This document shows positions 10,804 through 23,090 of a DNA stretch of 64,000 nucleotides, one piece after another. Positions within the stretch are counted from its first letter, which is position 1, and the number at the start of each line of letters is the position of its first letter. The notes beneath the pieces are model-generated. The model had not been told where the DNA came from, did not search any database, and saw nothing but the letters and a program-made list of their open reading frames with translations. Source of the DNA: Bagarius yarrelli (Eukaryota > Chordata > Actinopteri > Siluriformes > Sisoridae). Position numbers and translations under genes: made by a program. The stretch spans positions 14,369,597-14,433,596 of the forward strand of contig VCAZ01000001.1 of the NCBI GenBank assembly GCA_005784505.1, given 5' to 3'.

Positions 10804-10957
10804 CCACTTTACAGAAACACTGCACTGGGATAGAGAAGACACTGACTGCAGTAGGAGAAGAAGGTTCTGACATGATGGTCAAGAGCTGGCTCAAGAAATC
10901 ACCTCCCACAGTTGCCATCACTTACAACGGCTCTGGAGATGCTATCATTTCTCCATA
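10804..10957 (+). other. Exon-like open segment, function unknown
   Basis: A pyrimidine-rich TTTCCGCTTGATTTCAG (10787-10803) precedes a frame without stops from CCACTTTACAG to a TAA near 10957, about 50 codons. The predicted peptide has a balanced composition (GEEGSDMMVKSWLKKSPPTV in the middle), unlike the AT-rich noise around it. It looks like a terminal exon or a remnant of a transposon gene. I do not recognise it, no partner exon is visible, and following sequence (to about 11090) is less AT-rich than its surroundings. Confidence 0.3.
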
Positions 10958-13900
10958 ACAACCACCTACAAGTGTAGTGCAAAGACATTATCGTATGATG
11001 AGCTCATTGACGACTCCGCCTCCAGGAAAAGTCAAAGTGTGCCTTTGTACATTTTGAACTTTGGAATGCTTCAGCAGATGACATATATATGAAGTGCTGA
11101 TTTTTTAATTTTATTTATTATTTTTTATTTTAATATCATTTAATCTTTAAAAAATAGGTTCATGTAATATGTGTAATTTTAGCTTGCATTTTTTTGGTTT
11201 AAAGCTACAATTGTAATTTTTAAATAATAGAAATTTAATACAATTTATTTATTTACTTTTATATTTTATTAAAGTTTTATTTTGACCCCTATAGTAGTTT
11301 TTTTTACTTTGGTAATATTTAGGGGAGGGGACGGGAGTACAATTCTGCTTAGGAATTGTTTGGCTAGCAGCAGCCCTGGACACAGTATAAATATTATAGG
11401 CACCCTGCTGTGATTACAATGTTTCGGCATAATAAACAAAGCAGATTAAATAAAATAAGGTGTTCCGCCCTGAAAAAAGTGTTTTATTAACTTGATTTCT
11501 ACCTAAAATTATACTTGGCTCCAAATTATAGCACTCTAATGTCCAGGAGCTTTCAATTGCTTTTCCACTGAGAATCTTATAATGGTGGGTTGGTTTCTCA
11601 CCCAGTCCTGATCTCACTGCCCCGACCCTGTTCTCTGATGCATTCTCCTTAAATCCAATAAATAATCATAAATAAATAAATAAAGTTTATTTATCTAAGC
11701 GTTGTAAAATAAGTCATAAAACTAAAGCCCTGAATAATTGTTCAATAAAAGTTCACAAACCTAAATAGCCTCTGTAGATCTTTGACTGGGTTTTATCATC
11801 TAACTGATGTTCCAGATGTTGGTGATGTAGTCATGCCAGATCTAGGATGAAGGTGAAAGAAAACAAAATCTTTTTTAAGCAGCGAAGTGCACTGTATCAC
11901 TTTCCCTCTGTGGCTCTCCTATCCAGCATCTGCACCTTTAGAGGTATTGTCCTCTCCTTAATTTATATCTACCTGGAGTGGATCAAATGGATTATAGTTG
12001 AAAATGTCTGTAATGGTACAGTGAAACGAGCTGCCATAAAGACAGCTCTCGAGTCCCACTAAGTATTTATAAAATGTTAATAATAATATGAACTGGTTTT
12101 TTTAATACTGAATCATTATAAGTAAGAATTAGGTAAAAATTGTCAAATTGACAAAAGTTTTTCTAACAAATAATATGCATCAATATTGCAAGATGTTTTC
12201 TTTCTTTCTTACCTTGGATTACAAAAGAGTTTACCTTTCTTGCTGATCAGACAGCTTGTAAGACAGTTACTTTAATTAAAATGCTTACATGTTAAAAGTT
12301 TAAATTTAACTTAAAACAGTGGTCAAAGACACTTTAGAAAAAATGGAAATGGAATCATTTTCACTTATAGCTTTTAACAGGAAGGAGACTTACCATCATT
12401 CAAAAAGGTTATCTACGACTTTAGTGTAAAATTATATAATTAATTATACTTAAACAGAATTCTTGCTGTATTTATGTGCTGTTGCAGGGTATGACTTCAA
12501 GGTTAATGATTTAATAACACACTTTCATCTGCTTTCACACCAACGAGGCTCCATCCTGCACCCAGTTTGTCTTTTATTTAGAACCCCTAATGATTTAGAA
12601 ATCTGGGGCTGTTATCCACTTAAATATTTGTCATCCACTGGATCATTATGCACACCATTTAAAGGTTATAAACACGGCTCTGGTTCTCTGTGTATCTCTG
12701 TCTCTCTCAGTAGCTCACCTTATCCCCCTCCTCACCTGTCTGATTAGCATTTTCATTACCTAACCTTGTTTCTGGATGAATCTGTGTAATAAAAAACATT
12801 TTAAAATGTACAGCCAAAGCCTCAGTTTGTGAGAGAGAAGGAGAGAGGGAGGGAGGGAGAGAAAGAGTAAGGATAAATGAACCACTAATGATTCTGCCAG
12901 ATTAAAGTTGATGCATAAAATATACCAAGTCGATAAAGTGCAGGGCAGAGTGTGCAGTTCACAACCCACTAATCCGTTAGAGAAAACCTTCATCCACTGC
13001 GAGCTTAACTCCCCTTTCACCTCCCTGATAGTGAAAACATGCATTATGTTATAGCTGTAAAATATGGGTTATAATAAAATCCTGTAAGAATGTCATGACT
13101 TAAATAATCACATACTCAGGTTAAAATCAATCTGACCACTGGTCCGTGCTGGATGAAAATAAAATCAATACAATTGCAGGCATCGGATAAAGATGGAGCA
13201 CAGAAAACCATTCTACTCTAATTGCTTTTGCTTTTCTTTGATCACAGCAGTGGGACAGTAATAATATTTCCTTGATTATTATGAGTATAGTAAGAAAGCC
13301 GCAATTCGATTTCTTGGTTTTTTTTAATGTGTAAAAATTAAAAGAGCTTCCAATTGATTAATGGAGTGAAATAACGTCAGGAGGCGTTGAAAATATAATG
13401 GGGGGGTAAACAATATTTGTGAGTGCTAAAGAAAGAGGTATGTTAAAAAGTTCTGTGTGGAAGTTTGCCAGGTTTCCCATAACATTAATAGCGTAGTTAA
13501 AAAAAATGTCATTAATATAACTTGGATTATAATGGTCAGACAAGGGAATCTCACTAATTTGCTCAAAAAATTTAGAATTTGTTTGATTTTCTGTTTTTTA
13601 TTTATTTATTAAATGTATTTTATTTAATACATTTATAAAATTCTCTTCATTTTTAATTTTTTTTTTATTCAAAAAAATTTACTAAAATTTTTGGTCTCTT
13701 TTGGGCATCTCAATGATTTTCCCAGCTTGACTTTGACCCATAGTGCATCCTAGTGCCATCTCGTCACAAGGATATGCGACACACACATTTGTGTTTTATC
13801 ATTATTCACCTAACCAGATCTACTTCTTTCCCTGATTCCTGGTCCAGTTGCTATTGTAGACACGTGAATCATAGCAAACATTTCCCTTAAGACAAACTCA

Positions 13901-14123
13901 CTCAGATTTGCAAACCCGCCATTTTTCCTTTTTCCCTGTTAAGTGAACTGACTGTTCATTTTCTGTCTAAATTAACTCACCCCATGTCAGGTGCCATGGT
14001 GGCATAGTAAACAGTGTTACTCTCTTCATCTTTCAGCAGTTTAAATCTCATTGGAGGCCACACATACACAACAAATGATTCAGTAAAACCTACAGACACA
14101 GTAAAAAAAATGTGTCAAATATA
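10958..14123. other. No recognisable gene; AT-rich intergenic
   Basis: AT-rich intergenic DNA with a purine run (GAGAGGGAGGGAGGGAGAG) at about 12840-12866. A faint tRNA-like head relic may exist near 13990-14060 (GGTGCCATGGTGGCATAGTA). Open frames are under 100 codons, overlap on both strands and show no domains. Confidence 0.5.
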
Positions 14124-14131
14124 AGTATAGA

Positions 14132-15210
14132 CAGTGGCAGGGGTGCATTTGGTACCTGGGCCTTCAGTGGGGATTTACCCGACTGATACACCTCTTAATA
14201 CCACCACTATTGCGTTGCAGTTATAGAAACCATCAATACTATACAACAACGCAATATAACACAGCCTGGAATTACTGATAGAGAGACATTTCACATATTA
14301 AGGACCAAAAAAAAAAAAAATTTTTATAACAGCAAAAAAAACCCCATTAAGACTCCAAACCTCCAACCACAACTGTGCCAAATACATCATCTAAAGCAGT
14401 TCAGAATCAGTATTTATCTTTATATTAATGAAAACACAAACATAAAGTTAAATAAAATATATAATACATTTTTAAAAGCTGTGAATAAAAAAAAATGGTA
14501 AATAAACTCTTTCCCAGGCTGAGACAAGCTAGTTAGCTTTGGTGTTAGCCGACCTCTCCTTACAATGTCTAACTTTTCCAAGAAAATTCCACCGTTAAAA
14601 TCATATTCTTATGTATGCTCGAGAGACAAAGTCAAATTCTTCTCCTCTATCAGCCATTGTGGGCGTAGAAAATTCTAATTTAACTGTACAGACAAGTTTT
14701 CGAGTTTCTGTGCTTGGCTGTTTAGAATTTACTCTGATCAACTAATTGACGGAATCGACGGAGAAACGGAAAAGAGACGAAAAATGCTGATGTCATTGTG
14801 TGCCAGCTAGCAGGCTTTGTTTTAAAATCTGGTTTAAAAGGCAGGGTTAAAATCTGATTGAAAACAGTCTTTGATAATATTAACCAATGAGCAATCTGCC
14901 ATTACTAATATAGTTTAAGTTTACATGGGCAGCACTACTGATTCTGAAGGCTTTGGGTAGATTAGATTTACATGGCAGCAATAGAAACTGAAATCTGATT
15001 GGGACAAAAAATCTAACATCTACACATACACATACTGGAAGCAGTGCAGCCGAGAGAAACGCTATGAAATGAAGAAAATAAACTGTTGGGAATAAATTAT
15101 TACTAACTTCATAGAACAAACATTAGAATTTAGATTGTAAATGTAGGTCAGCTTCTGATAGTGTGTAGGCCAGCAGAGAAGACCTTACTGGCCCTGACTG
15201 CACACCACTG
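14132..15210. mobile_element. Nonautonomous hAT-type element, copy 1
   Basis: About 1,079 bases starting CAGTGGCAGGGG and ending CACACCACTG, so both ends start CAGTGG when read inward. It is flanked by AGTATAGA (14124-14131) and AGTATAAA (15211-15218), an 8-bp target duplication with one mismatch. The 8-bp duplication and CAGTGG terminus fit the hAT superfamily. It is colinear over most of its length with the second copy at 25.7 kb. There is no transposase frame, so it would have depended on an enzyme supplied elsewhere. Confidence 0.75.
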
Positions 15211-15218
15211 AGTATAAA

Positions 15219-16835
15219 CCTGAAAAGGGGAAGTTTGGAGGGAGTTACTTAAGTCGTGGCTTAAAATGTTTTTTTCTCTAAAAGAAATTCATGTCTACTA
15301 AAAAATATAGTTGTAATACTTTTAATACATTTCAATACAATACAATCCATTAAGTAAGAAGTAAATCAAAGGTAAAATTGAATAATATTAAGAGCTGCAT
15401 AAGAAATTTTGTGCAAGCAAAATAGCCGTAGCCAACAACAACAAAAAAAATATGGTGAAATAATGCTGTGAATAGAGCCTTCTTTAAAGCCAGACAAGAA
15501 AACTAAAATGTAAATGATGAAACTTTGCTTTTGGGACTACATTAAAACTGTATAAATTATAAAAGTGTCTAGACGTCTTTGTAAAGATGGCAGGTTTTTT
15601 ATAATCATTTAAAAAAATAAAAACAAAAAGAATCAGGACATTTTTGCAGTTTTACTTTAATTTTAAATTAAAAACAGAACACAGTAGGAGAGTCAAGCTC
15701 TCCAGAAGGTGGCGTAGTCATGTGAGCATACCATTACACTGAGCTCCTTGACCTGCAGACTATATACAATATAATGAATTAATTGATACAACTATAACGG
15801 CCACATATATATAGTTATGGTTTGGGTGTTCTTGTAAAAGAAAAAAAGCTTCTGTCTAGCAATTATTACATTATTGGATTGATAGTTTATCCAAAACATT
15901 CTAATGATATAGTTAAATACAAAAGTTGTGGAATAAATCCAACACTGTAAACTTGGTGGTAGTTATGCTTAATTCCTGAGAACTTGATGTCACAACAAGA
16001 CTAGGTGGTAAATCTTTGCCTTAAATTCTGATTCACTATCTAATCTTGTTGTGACTGGTGACCAGAATAAACTGCTGAATCAGTACAATCTGTATTGGTT
16101 CTCTGGACTGAGATACAAGCTAAAAAAATCAGTTAAAGCAGGCACATCTCTCAAGTTATATTTCTAACCTGCAGTAGAGAGCAACTCTGAAATAATCAAT
16201 TGAAACAGGGGTGAAGATAGAAACCCTAAGCTTCTTGAAAAGAAGATAACACTTAGCTAGTCGATTGACCAAATTAGGGATGGAGCAGTGAAAAGAATGC
16301 CAGAGGGCATCTTGAGGGCTGAGGGCTGGCATAAAATTTTCTGCCGATGGGTTTTTTTATGCAGGGTCAGCGGGAGTTATTTTCTGAATAAGGGAGTAGT
16401 CTCAGTCTCAGGGAATATTTAATCTGTATATACATTTTGGACCAATAAATCACCTGGTGATATATTGAAATCTACTGGTGATATATTGTCTATCATATAA
16501 ATTCAAGCACAAGCTTGTAAAATTCAATAAGGCTGTTCTTGTAGAGATTCAATTAAACTTAAGCTTAGCTTAGCCTAGCTTTCCTGGCTTAGCTGTATCA
16601 AATTTCTTATATTTTTTACTTTTAATAATTTTGAACTATTAAGCTTGGTTTTTAAAATGTGCAGTGCAGTAAAGCTGAGTTTATATTATTGAAAATAGGA
16701 ACAGAGTAAGACTAAGTATCAATGAAATGGTCTCCATTTTACTGACAGCCATGTTATGGAAAAAATCATATGCCTGAAAAAATTTTAACTGATCTACTTA
16801 AAAAAACTAACAAGACTTTTAGGGCCTTTCCATAC
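15219..16835. other. No recognisable feature
   Basis: AT-rich intergenic sequence with no open frame of note and no repeat that I recognise. Confidence 0.55.
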
Positions 16836-16837
16836 TG

Positions 16838-17150
16838 TTTCCACAAAGTCTGACACACAGTTGTCTAGAATGTCTTTCTATGTTTTAGCATTACATTATT
16901 CCATCACTAAAACTAAGAGACTATACTATACTTTGTTCCAGCATGACGATGTCCCTGTACACGAATCCCCTGATCTCCATGAAGACTATAGTTCATTCTG
17001 TTTGAAGAGGAAAAATTAGAGTGCCATGTACAGAACCCCACTAAACACCTTTGGAATGAAATAGAAAACTGGCTGAACCCAACAGACCTTCTCACCCAAC
17101 ATTAGTGTTTAAGTTATTGTAATTGTAGTAATTGTAGCTGAATAAAGTGG
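16838..17150 (-). mobile_element. Tc1/mariner MITE family relic
   Basis: Shares blocks with the complete element at 28.7-29.2 kb: TAGCATTACATTATTCC, CTTTGTTCCAGCATGACGAT, AACACCTTTGGAATGAAAT and CACCCAACATTAGTGTTTAA. Both terminal repeats are missing or too diverged to see. Strand is given relative to the copy at 48.9 kb. Confidence 0.7.
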
Positions 17151-17718
17151 TTGGTCAATAACTTGCCCCATGCATTATAGGTAAGTTTTAGTTTAGCTGG
17201 GCCCTCCAGAAACAGCAGTCTCGATAACAACCAACTTTTTTATTTTACCATACCATCTAGAGGACGTGAATATTATATCAACATAATAATATAGCATAGT
17301 TGAACTCGAACACCAGTAGCTACTTAATTGTCACACATGAGCACTCTATTTAATCGTCACTCTCTCACTCTTTCTCTGTTTGGTCCACATGCCCACTACC
17401 AGACCCCAGTGCTGGTAGCGTCATTCGTCAATGCTGAAAGATAAGTACTAGTTTCCTGTATATTTTCATCAAATTCTTTTTCTGTGTGTCTCCTGTCTCT
17501 CAGTAACCTGCTCCAGTCATTGTCATTGTCTGATGCTTTCCCTGTGTGTCCTAATGATTGCAGCCAGTGTGAATAAATCTGCCAAATCTTATGGGCCCTT
17601 ACAGGTATCTGATTCCTGATAAAGGTCTAGTAATAGTTCAGAGATAATTCTGTAATTACGTAAATTTCAATAAATAAAGGACAAAAAGGAAAGCTGAAAT
17701 GAAAACAAATTTTCCAAG

Positions 17719-17720
<2 letters not shown>
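17151..17720. other. No recognisable feature
   Basis: Complex intergenic sequence without recognisable repeats or coding potential. Confidence 0.5.
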
Positions 17721-17765
<45 letters not shown>

Positions 17766-17766
17766 G

Positions 17767-17815
<49 letters not shown>
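17721..17815 (+). repeat. Compound (CT)n(TA)n microsatellite
   Basis: Twenty-two uninterrupted CT units (17721-17764), then AGC and about 24 uninterrupted TA units (17767-17815). The purity suggests it is highly polymorphic and recently expanded. Confidence 0.97.
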
Positions 17816-17818
<3 letters not shown>

Positions 17819-18502
17819 ACCCCAAAACCCACTTCTATAGATGAAAGTGATGCACTTTCTTGTTAGTAAAGAGGTGTGTAAATTGTACCCCTTGGTTAGA
17901 CTCCTAAAGACAGTGTATCAATGCGGAGTACTGTTCAGTATAGGACACCACTTTTTCTTTTGCTATCAATCAAGGTTTCTTTTACAACGAAATAGATTTA
18001 GCTACATAGACCAGTAACACAAAAGTAGACATACAGCTGCTGGTTTATCTCATTCTCTGTGGAAATCAATCGTGAATCTTCCCACAGGGACATGAGAGGC
18101 CCAGCTCAAAGCTGCCAGCTACAGCGTTTTCCAGCCCACACATGCTCTATATATAAATGTGCCTAAAAATATTAAAATATTCCTGTGTAAACAATGACAT
18201 GCTGACAGTAGCATACTTATCCTATACAGTGTAATCATCAAAAATACACACATAAAGTATATTTATTGTGTCCATTCTTTTAATTGAATCAGTGTTGAGA
18301 TATGTTGAGATGGCCAGAGAGTTCATCTGCGGTATTATTTCTGGCCATTTTGTGTAGGTTGCTGTATGAAGAACTGATGTTTTGGCGGTGTGGGTTTGGG
18401 TTTCTGGCTGCATTGCTGATCCTGCCTTATTCTTAGAACACTTGGGTATTGTAGTATCTATACAAGACTCAGAAATAATTTGAACTTAGCATTAATGTAC
18501 TT
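17816..18502. other. No recognisable feature
   Basis: Intergenic sequence without recognised features. Confidence 0.5.
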
Positions 18503-18765
18503 TACACTGTACAGACAAAAGTATTGGAGCACCTCATCATTACATCAGTATGTGGTTTATGAACCTATTCTAGATGGGTTGTGGAGTGTTGTGTGACTGC
18601 AAGGATTTGTGTTCATTCAGCTACTGAAATATTACTGAGATCAGACACTAATGTTGGGTGAGGAGGTCTGGGGTTCAGTTGGTGGGGGTTTCCAGTGGGG
18701 TTGAGTCAGTTGATTAGGACACTAGGACCCCATATTTTCCAACAGGGTGCCTCCCTGTACAACAA
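18503..18765 (+). mobile_element. Tc1/mariner MITE family relic
   Basis: The left end TACACTGTACAGACAAAAGT followed by ATTGGAGCACC resembles the family's terminal repeat. The middle GTTCATTCAGCTACTGAAAT, GATCAGACACTAATGTTGGG and GAGGAGGTCTGGGGTTCAG match the other copies. The right half is lost. Confidence 0.75.
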
Positions 18766-18839
18766 CCAATCAAAGTCGTTTTGTTCAGCATGATGCATAG
18801 GGGTGTAAAAAATAAATTCGACTTATTGCAATGACATAG

Positions 18840-19553
18840 TGGAGATTGAGTGGACAGACAGGTGGAGCAGAGTCCGAGACTCTGGTTGTTGCAAATCTAG
18901 GGTCCACTGGGTGGGACAAACAAGGAGCTTGGTGATTTGATAGATTCTGGTTTCAGCAGTGGTTCTTAAGACAAAAGAGAGAGAGCATCCGCTTTGGAGT
19001 TCTTAGTCTTTGGATGGTAGGAAATTGTAAAGTTAAAAGGGGTGAGGACGAGAGCCCACCTTGCTGGGTAAGTCTCTTGGCTTTCTGCAGGTACTCGAGG
19101 TTGCAATGGTCAGTGGGCACCACAAAGGGATGGTGGACCCCCTAAAGCCAGTTTCTCAATTCCTCTCTTTAATCCAAATGTCGTAATTATGTTCGGCAGT
19201 TAACTTCTTTTCGAAAAGAAGGCAGAAAATGGAGTCGAGGAGGGGTCAACTACTGCTGGAACAGAAATTGCGTCTGTTTCTAAGGTTGCTCAAATGCATT
19301 AACCTCAAATGCTCTCAGTAACGTACTTTAAGTAGAGCTTCTTTAGGACTTACTTCGGGACTGGCGTGATGTTCAGGTTAGGGTTAGACAGGAAGACTCG
19401 GGGCCTTGACCAAGCCACAAGTCTTTCACTTCACCCCGAAGGTGGGTTGAACAGTCGTGATGAGAAGTTGTATGTGAATAAACAAAACAATGAGATGCAG
19501 GTGTGTTTGGTTGGGTGTGCTGATTGGTGTAGGAGACTGGTGTAGCCGTGACA
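18840..19553 (-). pseudogene. Ty3/gypsy retrotransposon relic: LTR joined to RNase H
   Basis: Read on the minus strand, 19553 down to about 19240 resembles an LTR beginning TGTCACGGCTAC and containing a TTGTTTTGTTTATTCAC block. It runs directly into RNase H coding sequence (19235-18848). Recognisable pieces are KKLTAEHNYDIW, then in shifted frames VPTDHCNLEYLQKAKRL and ALVLTPFNFTISYHPKTKN with SKADALS, the usual end of the RNase H domain. The order LTR then RNase H means gag, protease and reverse transcriptase have been deleted. Frameshifts and stops show it is inactive. The sequence style is that of the fish Sushi/gypsy group. Confidence 0.8.
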
Positions 19554-19690
19554 ACAGTAGATCCTTTTTTTTTTTTTATTGATTATTTAGAAAAAAATGT
19601 TTTTTACTGATCCTCATAAACAAAAAAACCCAATTAAATCCCCCAAAAATTCAAAGTGACTTTCAAAAATGTTGAGTATTATGTTCTATA

Positions 19691-19925
19691 GGGGGCAGGG
19701 TGGCTCAAATGGTTAAGGTGCTGAGTTGTTAATCTGAAGACCAGAAACACCTGGGTTCAAGCCCCACCTCCGGCAAGTCAACCACTGTTGGGTCCTTGAG
19801 CAAGACCCTCAACCCCTCCTGCTCCAGGGGCGCTGTACCTGCACATTGACCCCAACTTACTAAGATGGGATATGTGAAAAATGCATTTCATTGGCTCTGT
19901 ACACGTACCCTGCACAATGAATTGA
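19691..19925 (+). repeat. tRNA-derived SINE (family B), near full length
   Basis: The head shows box A TGGCTCAAATGG at 19701-19712 and box B GGTTCAAGCCC at 19754-19764, at tRNA-like spacing. The body has CAACCACTGTTGGGTCCTTG and GCTCCAGGGGCGCTGTACC. The tail includes GGATATGTGAAAAATGCATT and a short ATTGAATATAATATA end. This is the best reference copy of family B in the window. Confidence 0.88.
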
Positions 19926-20520
19926 ATATAATATACTATACTATACTACTATATGCATCAGACTGACAGCTAATGGTTCACTGGTGTGGTGTTTGAGACT
20001 GAAAATATGTGCTTGCTGCAAAGTAAATTTAAGGCAATAATAAATATTATGATTGTGATTTGTTACAGGGAGCACAATAAAATAAGCTAGACGACTGGCT
20101 GATTAGTGTCTAGAAAAAGCAGTCAAAAATGATGATTTGGGACATGCATGACTCTATTTTGTGTACTGATCGTAAAAGAGATCATTTACAAAGTTGCAGC
20201 CACAATCGCTTCGAGGAGTAATCTCTCAAAGCTGTGTGATTTCATCAGGCAGGTCATCCAATAATTAAGCAAGACATTTACGTGCGTTAACATCCCAGAT
20301 GACTCCTGCCAACATTTTCTTATGAAAAACTATAATTTAGGACAAGTTTAGAATGAACACAAAACTGAAACATCTGCATCAGGGGAATAAATTAACACTG
20401 TCAGCATGTGCACATTGTGAATTCATAAACTGTCCATACAGATGAACATAAAAAATACAGAGTGACAACCATCTTTACTCCATGGGTAGCCGTACTGTGT
20501 GCAGGGCAGTGCACATACAT
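19926..20520. other. Complex intergenic sequence, possible conserved element
   Basis: No repeat or coding sequence is recognised. From about 20130 to 20470 the base composition is balanced and low in simple repeats, unlike the flanks; see findings. Confidence 0.4.
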
Positions 20521-20862
20521 TTTAAGGGGCAGTGGCCTAAATTATAAACAGGGGCACTAAGGGGGTGTACAAATGCTTGTACAAATTATCCAGCTCTTAC
20601 AAATATACATAAAAAAAAAGACAGTACAATCTGTAATAATTTCAGACTTTATTGTTTTTATAGAACATCTCAAACACACAACTGTTGATAATTGCTGACA
20701 TGATTAATAAGCAAGGTCTCTGTTTTTTTCACACTATAATATTACTGTAACTCACATAAACAGTCTTACCTGTACCTGTTTATGACTGTACTATTAGACA
20801 TTGATTTTATATTATACAACATAAATTTATATTATGTTATATTTATTATATACTTAAGATGG
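20521..20862. repeat. Dispersed repeat D, copy 1 (left part)
   Basis: Starts at GGGGCAGTGGCCTAAATT and shares ordered blocks with 29.2-29.75 kb: TCTGTAATAATTTCAG, ATAGAACATCTCA, TTTTTTCACACTATAATATT, CTTACCTGTACCTGTTTATG and ATTAGACATT. It appears interrupted near 20862. Its continuation may be the CTCATTTAACTATTAATACT block at 21672, beyond the LINE relic. Class unknown. Confidence 0.6.
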
Positions 20863-21029
20863 CCGTCACAACCGCTCTGCTAACTTTATGCTAACTAACC
20901 CTAACCTAACTTTCAATCTTTTTTACTAAGAAAAAGCAACAGTAGCCTAGGAATACACCAACAAGAACCAAATATGACAGCAAGACTCTTGTACATGTTG
21001 GTGTATAATACACTCACTATCCGTCGTTT

Positions 21030-21662
21030 TTAGCGCTGGACACAACGGGCTGGCCGACTGAAATCATGAGGAGGGGAGTGAGGACCTACCAGCCTTTGAC
21101 CATCAACAGAAATCTGGTAGAGAGAGTGGACAGCTTCTGCTACCTGGGGTTATACATCACATACAACATGACATGGTCCTGCCACATCTAGAGTGCAGTG
21201 AAGAAGGCCTGACGGTGCCTGACCCAAGATCATGAACACAGCCATCCCAGCAATAAAGAGTGAATGAAAACCTTCATGAAACCAAAAGGAAAAAATTGAA
21301 AAACTTAAACATACTCTGCACGTACACATACACACATCACACTTTTGAACTGAAAGTTGCTCTACACAGACATTATCAATATTTGCACATAACATTAAAA
21401 TGCCAATTTGCACAAGGACTGTTACTGGTTTATTTGTTGTTAACAATATATGTCAGTGTTACTGTTTAGTGTGCACTGTTTATTTGCTGTTTGCACTACC
21501 CCACACCTCCATATTTCACTCATATCTTTTAATTAATTAATTAGATCATTTTTATTCTTCTTTATTCTTTTTATTCTTATTTTATGGGGTTCAGTTGTAA
21601 AGAAACATTTAGCTGCCTGTCAGACCATGTATTTTATATAAATGACAAATAAAATTTTAATT
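21030..21662 (+). pseudogene. Non-LTR retrotransposon 3' relic
   Basis: At about 21115-21215 the plus strand encodes a degraded reverse-transcriptase C-terminal motif, ERVDSFCYLGLYITYNMTWS followed by SAVKKA, of the kind V-SFKFLGV-I--DLTW in several LINE clades, interrupted by stops. A long 3' UTR follows, ending in ATGACAAATAAAATTTTAAT at about 21640-21660. The clade is not decided. It seems to have inserted into dispersed repeat D. Confidence 0.65.
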
Positions 21663-21664
21663 GA

Positions 21665-21768
21665 ATTAATATACAACTCATTTAACTATTAATACTCATA
21701 CTATTAATATGGGGGAATTAATACACAACTTAATTAACTATTAATATTTATACTATTAATCTGGGGGT
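21665..21768 (+). repeat. Two-copy tandem of about 50 bp
   Basis: Two diverged copies of a unit containing ACAACTCATTTAACTATTAA, then TACTATTAATATGGGGG. The second copy reads ACAACTTAATTAACTATTAA and CTATTAATCTGGGGG. Confidence 0.7.
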
Positions 21769-23090
21769 TTTTTTAGATATTTTGGGGCATTTTGCCTTTA
21801 TTGATAGGACAAGCAGGTGAAGGAGAGTGGGCGGGACCAGAGAGGACCCGAGCTGTAGTCGCCACAGTGCCGGCCATTAATATGGTTTTAATAAAATATT
21901 ATAATTATGTTTGATATACAGCAAAAATGTGACTAACTGCTAAACATTCTATATAATTATTTACCTGCTGACTTTCTGGAGCTTTGAATCCATGTTTGCA
22001 ATGTTAAACCGCCTTGGATGCTTCTTTAACTCTTTCTCTATGTTTCTGTCTTTTTTGAGAAAGACAAATTTGGTGTTATTTATATTAGAAAAACAAGCTT
22101 CATTCACTGACTGTAAAGTGAACTATAATATATCTATGTGTGGGCGGGAACTCAGTGGATCTTTAGCGGGGTTTGTGCTGGAGTGGTGGGGATGGTAGGA
22201 GGGGCACCTCACCTGATGAGGGCAGTGGGACAGTGGCTCCAGTCCGGAGGCCAACTCAACTGTGCACGGCTTTGTATCTGTGCACTATGTATATGTTCAT
22301 AGCCTACAGCCTATTTAAGTGAAATGGAATTAACCAGTTTTTCCAGGTCATTTAACTTGTTTATGACCCTTAGTCTCAGGTTTGACTACTTTGACTACTG
22401 TTTAGACTGAACAGACTAAAAGTATTTTTTTTAATTCGTTAGAGTAAAATACAGTTTTTACAACTTCACTGGCATAATATACACTAACATAAAATTTTCC
22501 CACTAATTAAAATGACACATTTAACGGAGTGAATTGCAGCAGCCATGCTCTCGTTACACACTTCTAATACTGAATCACCAGTAAAACACAGCTGCATATC
22601 AGTTCACTTCTACTTCTCCTTAGTGTTTTGTATTTATAACGCGTCTGATGTTCTGTGGCATTGTGTAGGCTCCCAGCTTCCTTTTTTTCTTCTTAGCAAT
22701 GCCCTTACTAAAATCCCATCTCCATCTTCCCTCCTCCACATTTCCCAAGATAGGTCTCGGTCTGTGTTTGAGCAAGACATCAGCATGGCAGGTGTGAAAT
22801 ATAACCCTTCTTTTTTACCACTTGGATTTTTTTATCACTCCAGAAGGCTACTGATCAAACAGTGTAGCTCGTACTGATTCAGGTAATCACCTCAGGGCAG
22901 GTAAGTGCGGAGAGAAGGAGAGAGGAAGGAAATTGAAGTTGGAAGCTGATCAAGTAACTTGCAGATGATGAGATTCTTATTTTTTATTCTTTTTTGGGGG
23001 CTGAAAGAAACTGTGAAAAGAATTGTCAGACTCTGGATAAAAGCAGCAGTTATTCTGCATGGGGTTGTCAACACATGGCACACACTAACA
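21769..23090. other. No recognisable gene
   Basis: A fragment at about 21780-21885 (CCTTTATTGATAGGACAAGC and a GC-rich tail) resembles an old fish repeat. The rest, including an open frame at 22545-22877 (plus) that is mostly Ser/Leu/Phe with no domain, shows nothing recognisable. Confidence 0.45.
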
